A stretch of DNA of 15,138 bases from Russula earlei (taxonomy: Eukaryota; Basidiomycota; Agaricomycetes; Russulales; Russulaceae): the NCBI GenBank assembly GCA_025769875.1, contig JAGFNK010001087.1, positions 1-15,138 of the forward strand, given 5' to 3'. The notes beneath the pieces were generated by a model that saw only the letters and a list, made by a program, of their open reading frames with translations, had not been told where the DNA came from and searched no databases. Position 1 is the stretch's first letter, and the number at the start of each line of letters is the position of its first letter. A program made the translations under genes and the position numbers. This document shows positions 7,494 through 15,138 of the stretch, piece after piece.

Positions 7494-8957
7494 TGACCTA
7501 TTTGCTCCTGCAACTATATTATTAGGCTTGGGCATTGTTGGGTACTGTTGGTGAAAGGCCTTCACAGCCTCTTTGGCTTTGACTAGGTTAGATGCAGGCT
7601 CCCAAGTGTTCTCTGCTGCAGGGTATCCATTCTGTTGTACTAGGTATTGAATACCTCTACAGTTTGGGGAATGTCTGGAGGCTAGGACTTTGATCACTTC
7701 ATATTGTTCCTCCCCCTCTATTATAGTAGGTGGGGGCTGTTTGAAGTTGGGACCATGGGCAGTGGTCTCTCTATATGGTTTGATCAGGGAATTATGGAAG
7801 ACTGGATGTATTCTCCATGTCTTTGGTAGTTCTAGGCATATGTTGACCAGGTATGAGGTGATGACCTTGAAGGGTCTGTACTGTCAAGGGGCCATCTTAG
7901 CTTTTGGGTGTGTTGTCTTCAGATTAGTGGCCTCTAGCCAGACTAGGTCTCCTGCTTTTAATTGGTACCTGGGAAAATGGGAGCTGGGTTGTCCCATCAA
8001 TGCGGTGGCATACTGGAGAGAGGCTGCGACTTCCTCTCTGAGTAGGTTCAGTTGTTGCAGGCATTTAAGGACAGAAGGAAACTTGGTATTGAAACTGAGA
8101 GGGGGAGCCAATGTTGGGTTGAAGCCATACCATATTTCAAAGAGGGCTTTGTGGGTTGCACTGTGGGTATGTGCATTATGAGCAAACTCCATGAATGGGA
8201 CTAGTTTGGCCCAGTTGTCCTGTTGGTGATTAAGGAAGATCCTCAAGTATTGTTCTAATTCTTGATTGACTCTTTCTGTCTCCCCATCTGACTGGGGGTG
8301 GTATGCCATGCTAAGGGAGGACTTGATGCTCAGTTTCCTCCATAGTTCTTGGGTAACTTTGGCTGCAAACTGGGGACCTTGGTCCAAAATAATTTGAGTT
8401 GGTAGTCCCACTCATCTCTACATGTTGTTCATAATTAGTGAGGTGGTATCTTCTGCGGCAATGGTCTTATGACATGGGGAAATGATGGTAGCTTTACTAA
8501 AGCAGTTGACAACCACTAGTAGGCTGTCATACTGTTGAGAGAGGGGTAGGTTGACAATGAAGTCCATAGTAACACTATCCCATATCTTGCCCACTGGGGT
8601 CATAGGGACTAGAGGCATGGTAGTTGTTGGGCAGTTCTTTGTGCTTTGACATATAGTGCAACTGTCCATATAGCTTTTGACAAATGTTAGCATCCCTGGC
8701 CATCAGTAGTTACAACTTATCATTTTGTAGGTCTTCCATTGACCTGGGTGGCCAGTGGCTAAGGAATCATGGTGTACTTTGAGGACTGTATGCCTCAGTG
8801 CATCTGACTTTGGGACATAGACTTTCCCTTTGAAGAGGATTAGCCCATCCTCCAGGTTCCAGTCTTGTAAGCCTTTTGTAAGGCGATGGGGGCCATTCTT
8901 TAGAATGGTTTCTAAGGCTATTTTGACCTCTGGGTCATACTCCTTGTGTCAAGACTC
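7491..8957 (-). pseudogene. Ty3/Gypsy chromovirus integrase with chromodomain, decayed
   Basis: C-terminal part of a Gypsy pol polyprotein, which would insert retrotransposon cDNA. In order on the minus strand: the end of the RNase H linker (HKEYDPEV); an HHCC zinc-binding region (HHD...ATGHPGQW, then CTICQ); and the integrase core with catalytic Asp in TMDFIVNLP, Asp in LDQGPQFAA and Glu in HPQSDGETERVNQ. A GPY/F-like module follows (RPFKVI, WRIHPVFHNSLIKPYRE), then a chromodomain (YEVIKVLASR, YLVQQNGYPAAENTWEP). The stop is at 7491-7493. The frame never shifts over 1.46 kb but has five internal stops (8949, 8703, 8418, 8412, 7884; low coordinate of each). Gag, protease, reverse transcriptase and most of RNase H are deleted, and LTR B joins directly to the linker. 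Confidence 0.92.
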
Positions 8958-8959
8958 AC

Positions 8960-9728
8960 TGTTGAACAATCCAGTTCAAGAGCGAGGGATAAGTTCAAAG
9001 ACGAGTCGATAGATGTCCAAGATGGCATGGGCAAGAAGTAAGGTCCAGAGCAGTACCAAGTACCAAAGAGGTACAGTTACTGGTAGTATTGAGAAGTTAC
9101 ACAAGGAAGAGGTCAGAATGATCACAAGGGGATGGTGCTTAAAGGAGTATCCCAGGGGTAGAGAGTGCCGTAAACAAATGGACAGTCTGAAGACTGTCCA
9201 CTACTTTATTGAATGTTTATATACTACAAGAGAGCTGCTAAATAGGGAACAAGTCGTAACCTTGTTATCAAGCACAATTGACAGATGAGTAAGAAGTCGG
9301 AGTATGCATACAGAGCATGCTCAGTCATGCTCAGTAAGCTGCTAGTAAGAAGGCTCTTATTGATGAGTAAGAGCCTTTACTATCCATGTGTTCACTGCTT
9401 TAGTACACATGCAAAGCACCTGATTCATTTGCTGTTAGTTAGTTTAGGGCCAGTCATTTGAGGACTTGTAGTTTGGTTCAGGGAATAGATTTGCCTATAA
9501 GGCCCCTTATATAGTTCTATTAGGGTCCTCAGAGTCGACCCTAATACTTCTATTAAGGTCCTTAGTATTGCTTTATAGTCTGTTCTAAGGTTATTAGAGT
9601 TAGTCTAATAATGCATTGTAGGGCTTTTAGTATCTTGTTATTGCCTCTTGTAGAGTACTTAGAGTGGTCATAAAGGGTCCTTAGAGAGGCTATAATACTG
9701 TCCTTTATTGCTAAAAGGGTTGCCATTA
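8960..9728 (-). mobile_element. Gypsy LTR copy B, truncated 5' LTR
   Basis: It starts TGTTGAACAATCC and aligns with LTR A through AAAAGGGTTGCCA near 9726, including the TATA box, AATAAA, the hairpin at 9180-9199 and CATGCTCAGTCATGCTCAG. The last ~190 bases (the minus-strand LTR start) are missing. They are replaced by the terminus of foldback copy 2. The inner end meets pol sequence at GTGAGT, with no room for gag or reverse transcriptase. Confidence 0.85.
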
Positions 9729-10385
9729 CTGTCGTTTTCATGTGACCTTGCACTTGCCATTTTTGGATGTCATTTCGAGTGCAAAAATAAAACTGCTATA
9801 TCTTAACAGTTTCTTAACAGATTGCCTTGAAACTTTGACAGTAGAACCTTATATGTTGTATCTAGGTGCAGCTAAAATATGGGAGCCTAATATTTAGTTC
9901 TTGAAATGTCAATTTTCAGTTGGTGACATGAGTGCAAAACTTTGAACTGCCATATCTCAACTGTTTCTGAACCGATTGACTTGAAATGTCGACAGTGGGA
10001 TCCCATGTACTGTATCTAGGTGCAGCCCAAAAGTTGGGGTCTGATTCTTAGTTTTTGAAGTTTCGGTTTTTGGGTGTGATCTGAGTTCAAAATTTTGATC
10101 TGCCATATCTCAACCATTTCTCAATAGATTGCCTTGAAACGTGGACAGTGGGACCTTATATACTGTATCTAGGTGCAGCGAAAATATGGGAGCCTAATAT
10201 TCAGTTTTTGAAGTTTCAATTTTTGGGTGCTGAGCTGCATGCGAAATTTCGTACTGCCATGTCTCAACCATTTCTCATATGGATTGTCTTGACACTTGGA
10301 CAGTGGAACCTCATGTACTGTAGCTAGATGTTTCACTTGTTGGATGTTCACATTTTGGGGTGCCAACCCCAAGCATGATAATATT
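9729..10385 (+). repeat. Left terminal arm of copy 2, four ~153-bp subrepeats
   Basis: It opens with the non-repeated terminus CTGTCGTTTTCATGTGACC, then subrepeats anchored by CTGCYATRTCT at about 9791, 9947, 10100 and 10254. It matches 13491-12950 inverted and 3358-2740 inverted, and in direct orientation 1-275. Confidence 0.85.
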
Positions 10386-11477
10386 ACATTATCCCTACAG
10401 CTGAATCCATCCATGATATGGTATGACTATCACAACTGTACTGTGCGAGAAGGGCACACTTAAGTTCATGGGGCTGGACAAGGACTGAGGGAAGAGTGAA
10501 AGAGACAAAATTGAAATGATGACGCGAGGCATGCGTTGAGGCAGCGATAGGCATCGGCATGGGTACATGTGCGTGTAGCTTCTTCAGTGAGTCTTTGGCC
10601 GCACGCGCACATGGTCTCATCATTGCAAGGGGGGTGTGCACGTTCTGAGGTGTTGCCATGCGTTGGAACTCGGGCACAGTGCAGGGAAGCAGGAGGGAGG
10701 AGTGTGCTTGCATCGTGTGTCAAATATGTTGTTGCAATGTGGTGTTGCCAGGTGTCAGCCATGTTGCTGATATTGGTGCTGCTGCTGCTGCTGCTGCTGT
10801 TGTTGTTGTTGTTGATCCTGGTGCTGCTGTCATGGCAGAGGCTGAGGCGTGGTCATTTGAGGCAATGGGGTGGTGAGAGGCAAGGGCATAGGCGATGGCA
10901 TTATGGAAAGGCGTGAGCATCTGAGGGGGTGACTTGCGTGTTGCTCATGCTGTCATCTTGTGGGTGTGGCGATGAGGTCTTTGCCACTGCAGGTGATGGC
11001 AGTGCTCGTGGGTGAGGTTGTACAGTATGTATGGATGGGGATGCGGTGGAAGGGGAGGAGTGGTGCAGTGTGGTGCTTGCATCGGCAACTTCTCCTGTGG
11101 CAACATCATGGTGGCAGCTGGTGATCTTTGCAGGGTGGCGTTGAGGTAATGATGGGCAATGCTGGATGTGTGGGAACCGCAGGGATGACAGGAGCGGGCA
11201 ATGTGAAGGCATGACATTTTGGCAACCATACCCGCTGTTACAGGGCAGGGTGGGGAATGTGGTGGTGTGGGTTTTGCCTGGAGTCTGTAGAAGCATGGCT
11301 GTGTGCACACATACGTTGGGCAGCAGAGAGGTGATGTCATGCCGGGCAGGAGAGCGGGTAAATGCATGTACACACTGAGGGGGTCAGGGGGTGTGATCCA
11401 TTCGTTGTGAAGGGAAGTAGGATGTTCACATTCCTCAGAAAGTGCCAAAGAGTGTCCTGCCGGTGAGAAGGGACAAG
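10386..11477 (+). repeat. Inner left arm of copy 2, no firm gene
   Basis: This G-rich plus strand is the inverted copy of about 11867-12950. Minus-strand frames here give Pro/His/Thr/Ala-rich translations. Some segments, such as SSIAHHY and TTPPLPP, are shared in frame with the right arm, which follows from DNA identity and does not prove coding. A (GCT)7(GTT)5 microsatellite sits at 10778-10814. Confidence 0.65.
10778..10814 (+). repeat. (GCT)7(GTT)5 microsatellite
   Basis: Seven GCT then five GTT units. The inverted partner near 12516-12539 has four AAC and three AGC units, so the tract has changed length independently in the two arms. Poly-Leu or poly-Ala readings across it are not evidence of a gene. 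Confidence 0.85.
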
Positions 11478-11866
11478 CACAATGTGTCCAGAGCGACATC
11501 GCTCAGAGGTGCCTTGGACTCCGATGTTGAGGATGCAAGAAGTAGACCTGTCTCTTCAAAGGTCTCCTGGATTGCCATCATTTGATCCTGCTTCCTGTTG
11601 CGGTTGCCTCCAGGAAGAGACCTGGGTGATATGGACTGGGGTGGGATCAGTCAAAGGTACGCGCACAATGTCACCACCACTTGGATAAGCAATATGTAGA
11701 TTCAAATAGCATGAGAATGTGCAAAGTAAAGCACTCCAAGTGCTAGCATGCACAAGTGAAAATCTGGAACCACAATTGTGAATACGAGACTACAGATAGG
11801 AAAAACAAGAGAGAGACAAGCAATCCGACTTATTCCTACATAGGTCTCCTGGTGCTTTTCTTATAA
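11478..11866. other. Loop of the copy 2 hairpin
   Basis: About 389 bases have no inverted partner in the window. A minus-strand frame (11556-11753, continuing open upstream) reads GGDIVRVPLTDPTPVHITQV and then SSWRQPQQEAG, which looks more protein-like than the arms, but I cannot name a family. GGTCTCCTGG occurs at about 11570 and 11844. Confidence 0.45.
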
Positions 11867-12949
11867 GCTCATCCCTTCTCACTGGCAGGACACTCTTCAG
11901 TGCTTTCTGAGGATGTGAACATCCTACTTCCCTTCACAAATGAATGGATCACGCCCCCTGGACCCCCTCGGTGCATGCACATGTTTACCCACTCCTCCCG
12001 CCCAGCACGACATCACCTCTCTGCTGCCCAACGTAGTTGCGCACACAGCTGCGCTTCTATGTGACTCCAGGCAAAACCCATGCCGCCACGTTCCCCACCC
12101 TGCCCTGTAACAGCGGGTACAGTTGCCGAAAATGTCACGCCTTCACATTGCCCCTCCTGTCATCCCTGCGTTCCCACATCCAGCATCGCCCATCATTACC
12201 TCGACGCTGCCCCAGAAAGATCACCAGCCGCCACCACGATGTCGCCACAGGAGAAGTCGCCGATGCAAGCACCACGCCGCACCACTCCTCCCCTTCCACC
12301 ATCCCCATCCATATACAACCTCACCCACGAGCGCTGCCATCACCTGCAGTGGCGAAGACCTCGTCGCCCCCCACAAGATGACAGCACAAGCAACAGCAAG
12401 TCACCCCCTCAGATGCTCACACCTTTCCATAACCCATCGCCTACGCCCTTGCCTCTCGCCACCCCATTGCCTCAAACACCACGCCTCAGCCTCTGCCATG
12501 ACAGCAGCACCAGGATCAACAACAACAACAGCAGCAGCACCAATATCAGCAACAGGCCGCACGCCTGGCAACACCACGTCGCACGACACATTTGACACAC
12601 GATGCAAGCACACTCCTCCCTCCTGCTTCCCGCACTGTGCCCATTCCAATGCATGGCAACACCTCAGAACGTGCACACCCCCCTTTGCGACATGTGAACC
12701 ATGCGCGGCGCGAAGACTCACTGAAGAAGCTACACGCACATGTACCCGTGCCGATGCCTATTGCTGCCTCGACACATGCCTCGCATCATCATTTCAATTT
12801 TGTCTCTTTCACTCTTCCCTCAGTCCTTGTCCAGCCCCATGAACTTAAGTGTGCCCTTCTCGCGGTACAGTTGTAATAGTCATATCATATCATGGATGGA
12901 TTCAGCTGTAGGGATAATGTAATATTATCATGCTTGGGGTTGGCACCCC
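11867..12949 (-). repeat. Inner right arm of copy 2, no firm gene
   Basis: Inverted partner of 10386-11477. Long open plus-strand frames exist (the longest 12123-12842). They are Pro/His/Ser/Thr-rich, overlap in all three frames and carry no domain, so I treat them as composition effects. Bases 12820-12884 match the split segment of copy 1 (1297-1337 plus 2645-2668). Confidence 0.65.
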
Positions 12950-13491
12950 AAAACGTGAACATCCAACAGTGAAACATCTAGCTACAGTGCATGAGGTTCC
13001 ACTGTCCAAGTTTCAAGACAATCCATTGAGAAATGGTTGAGACATGGCAGTACGAAATTTCGCACGCAGCTCGCACCCAAAAATCGAAACTTCAAAAACT
13101 GAATATTAGGCTCCCATATTTTCGCTGCACCTAGATACAGTATATAAGGTCCCACTGTCCACGTTTCAAGGCAATCTATTGAGAAATGGTTGAGATATGG
13201 CAGATCGAAATTTCGAACTCAGATCACACCCAAAAACCGAAACTTCAAAACTAAGAATCAGACCCCAACTCTGGGCTGCACCTAGATACAGTACATGGGA
13301 TCCCACTGTCGAAGTTTCAAGTCCAATCGGTTCAGAAACAGTTGAGATATGGCAGTTCAAAGTTTTGCACTCATGTCACCACCCGAAAATCGACATTTCA
13401 AGAACTAAATATTAGGCTCCCATATTTTAGCTGCACCTAGATACAACATATAAGGTTCTACTGTCAAAGTTTCAAGGCAATCTGTTGAGAA
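12950..13491 (-). repeat. Right terminal arm of copy 2, truncated
   Basis: Three subrepeats are seen, with GAGAYATGGCAG anchors near 13038, 13191 and 13344, plus the start of a fourth that stops at TCTGTTGAGAA. The expected continuation (GCTGTTGAGATATAG in copy 1) is absent: the AT-rich hairpin starts here, and the arm does not resume after it at 15065. Confidence 0.8.
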
Positions 13492-15064
13492 CACTGGTTG
13501 GGAAATCAACTTATGTGAATGACAAAACTGTAACATTTTGAAAAACAAATTTATTATTTCATACAAATTTGTAGCAAACAATTTGTGAAATTAATTTTAT
13601 ATTTTGTTACAATAATTTCCTGTTACAAAATGATGAAATAAGTAAATAGTATTGACAAGATTTTAGGACATACATTATATTTTAAAAAATTTAACTTATT
13701 TTAAAATTTTGGGTGAAACATAATTGTGAAAAAATCAAACTGCAAAATTTGGGTTTATGAAAAAGGTGGGATAAAAATTGTGAAATTTTGGAAATTTGGA
13801 AAAAGTTTTTCACTTGAATAAAGATGTTAGGGAGATAAAGTTTTCTTATAATCATTGATGAGAACAAAATCTAGCCCTATAGAAAACATAATTTATCATT
13901 TTTAAATGAAGAAATGTTTGAATACATTCACAATTTTGTTAAAGGAAAAATTTTGACAAAACAGAATATGAAATCCTAAAGTTGTTTCATCATTTTGTCA
14001 TTGGAATAAAGATGTCGGAGATAAAGTTTTGTTATAATCATTCATGACAACAAATCTAGCATTTTAGAAAACATAATGTTAACTTTTTCATGCAGAAAAT
14101 TTTTGAATACATTCACAATTTTGTCAAAGGAAAAATTGTGACAAAACTGACTATGAAATCCTAAAGATGTTTCATCATTTTGTTTATAACATTTAGATAT
14201 ATTATGGTCAATTCTGAATGATGCTGGACATCTATACACCACAAAAGAGGCCATAAAGTTTGAGCCAAGCCATGACAGCACAAGTGACACAACTTTATGG
14301 CCTCTTTTTGTGGTGTATAGATGTCCAGCATCTTCAGAATTGACCATAATAATATCTAAATGTTATAAACAAAATGATGAAACCTTTAGGATTTCATATT
14401 CAGTTTGTCACAATTTTTCCTTTGACAAAATTGTGAATGTATTCAAAAATTTTCTGCATGAAAAATGTTAACATTATGTTTTCTAAAATGCTAGATTTTG
14501 TTGTCATGAATGATTATAACAAACTTAATCTCCGACATCTTTATTCCAATGACAAAATGATGAAACAACTTAGGATTTCATATTCTGTTTTGTCAAAATT
14601 TTCCTTTAACAAAATGTGAATGTATTCAAAACATTTCTTCATTAAAAATGATAACATTATGTTTTCTATAGGGCTAGATTTTGTTCTCATCAATGATTAT
14701 AAGAAAACTTTATCTCCCTAACATCTTTATTCAAGTGACAAAACTTTTCCAAATTTCCAAAAATTTCACAATTTTTTTATCCCACCTTTTTCATAAACCC
14801 AAATTTTGCAGTTTTTGATTTTTTCACAATTATGTTTCACCCAAAATTTTAAATAAGTTAAATTTTTTAAAATATAATGTATGTCCTAAAATCTTGTCAA
14901 TACTATTTACTTATTTCATCATTTTGTAACAGGAAATTATTGTAACAAATATTAAAATTAATTTTCACAAATTGTTTGCTACAAATTTGTATGAAAATAA
15001 TAAATTTTTGTTTTCAAAATGTTATATGTTTTGTCATTCACATAGTTGATTTTCCCAACCAGTG
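13492..15064. mobile_element. AT-rich 1573-bp palindromic element, superfamily unknown
   Basis: The ends are inverted: CACTGGTTGGGAAATCAACT on the left, and CACTGGTTGGGAAAATCAAC as the reverse complement of the right. The inversion continues over both ~770-base arms to a 30-base loop at 14261-14290. Inner stem bases include CCACAAAAGAGGCCATAAAG against CTTTATGGCCTCTTTTTGTGG. Each arm contains a tandem pair of ~188-base units (AATAAAGATGT at 13817 and 14005). The composition is very A/T-rich, with no coding capacity beyond short chance frames. CACTG ends recall CACTA elements, but no matching 3-base flank is found (GAA against CCT), so I leave the class open. Confidence 0.75.
13811..14190 (+). 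repeat. Tandem ~188-bp units inside the left arm of the AT-rich hairpin
   Basis: Both units run AATAAAGATGT, GAGATAAAGTTTT, TTATAATCATT, GAAAACATAAT, GAATACATTCACAATTTTGT and CCTAAAG, ending TTTCATCATTTTGT. They are diverged by substitutions and small indels. The same pair is present inverted at about 14360-14740. Confidence 0.75.
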
Positions 15065-15138
15065 CCTCTTATCATCTGTGTGAACCTGAATGCAGTGAAA
15101 TGAACAAACACATTCTTGTGTTCCGCTAGGTGCTCCTC
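15065..15138. other. Unassigned right flank
   Basis: 74 bases with no similarity seen to any repeat in the window and no feature. It does not resume the interrupted foldback arm or LTR B. Confidence 0.5.

Larger units (their letters stand above)
9729..13491. mobile_element. Foldback-like element, copy 2: near-complete 3.7-kb hairpin
   Basis: The left arm (9729 to about 11477) and right arm (about 11867 to 13491) are inverted copies over nearly their whole length, not only in the subrepeats. Examples are GTCCTGCCGGTGAGAAGGGA at 11454 against TCCCTTCTCACTGGCAGGAC at 11874, and the (GCT)/(GTT) tract against (AAC)/(AGC). The outer ~640 bases of each arm are the ~153-bp subrepeats; the inner ~1.1 kb is C/G-rich and unique. 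The arms differ by scattered substitutions and small indels. The right arm lacks the outermost ~110 bases present on the left. No transposase is seen. Confidence 0.8.

Noticed and set aside
7690..8181. A 163-codon plus-strand frame
   Set aside because: It is antisense to the clearly recognisable integrase-chromodomain frame and has no domain of its own.
10569..10916. A poly-Leu open frame suggesting a membrane protein
   Set aside because: The Leu run is a translated (GCT)n/(GTT)n microsatellite.
10945..11499. A 184-codon minus-strand frame in the left arm of copy 2
   Set aside because: It is the mirror of the right-arm sequence and low complexity. Shared peptides follow from the inverted repeat and not from selection that I can show.
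12123..12842. A 239-codon open frame in the right arm of foldback copy 2
   Set aside because: Pro/His/Ser/Thr-rich, with other frames also open over the same bases and no domain. The mirrored arm does not keep one continuous frame. Composition explains it.
13811..14190. The 188-bp tandem units as a CRISPR array
   Set aside because: Only two diverged long units, no short identical repeats with unique spacers, in a fungal-type context.
14042..14619. Two frames in the AT-rich hairpin
   Set aside because: Short, Asn/Lys/Phe/Met-rich, each the partial mirror of the other. Expected by chance in this composition.
13492..15064. Assignment of the AT-rich hairpin to CACTA transposons
   Set aside because: The ends begin CACTG, but no 3-base target duplication is present and no transposase or conserved CACTA subterminal repeats were seen.

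Overview
The window looks like a transposon graveyard from a filamentous fungus, most likely an Agaricomycete. The signs are short GT-AG introns of 55-60 nt inside transposase coding sequence, a chromodomain Ty3/Gypsy integrase, a hAT element with 8-bp target duplication, and a captured fragment that resembles basidiomycete transcription factors. I see no intact host gene, no rRNA, tRNA or CRISPR. The species cannot be named from the sequence.

Layout. (1) 1-3358: copy 1 of a foldback-like element, cut by the window start. Its arms are tandem ~153-bp subrepeats in inverted orientation (1-285 and about 2740-3358). Its interior carries decayed coding scraps, including a spliced fragment of a fungal transcription-factor-like gene (about 1337-1669). 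(2) 3354-9728: a tandem LTR-retrotransposon remnant on the minus strand, with three copies of one LTR. LTR C is 3354-5993 and is split by a hAT transposon at 3534-5808. LTR A is 6531-7478 and LTR B is 8960-9728. Between B and A lies a decayed integrase-chromodomain reading frame (7491-8957). (3) 9729-13491: copy 2 of the foldback-like element, nearly a complete 3.7-kb hairpin with a loop of about 0.39 kb. (4) 13492-15064: an unrelated AT-rich 1.57-kb hairpin with a 30-nt loop. (5) 15065-15138: unassigned.

Order of events, as inferred: the Gypsy LTR array came first and lost most of its internal sequence. The hAT element then entered LTR C; the homologous position in LTR A serves as the empty site. 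Foldback copies 1 and 2 abut the truncated outer ends of LTR C and LTR B. Foldback copy 2 was truncated on its right where the AT-rich hairpin begins.

Nothing here appears able to move on its own. The strongest leads are the foldback family with subrepeat arms (one copy carrying captured gene sequence), the very large hairpins as possible sources of double-stranded RNA, and the AT-rich hairpin of unknown superfamily. I did not find a new enzymatic system.
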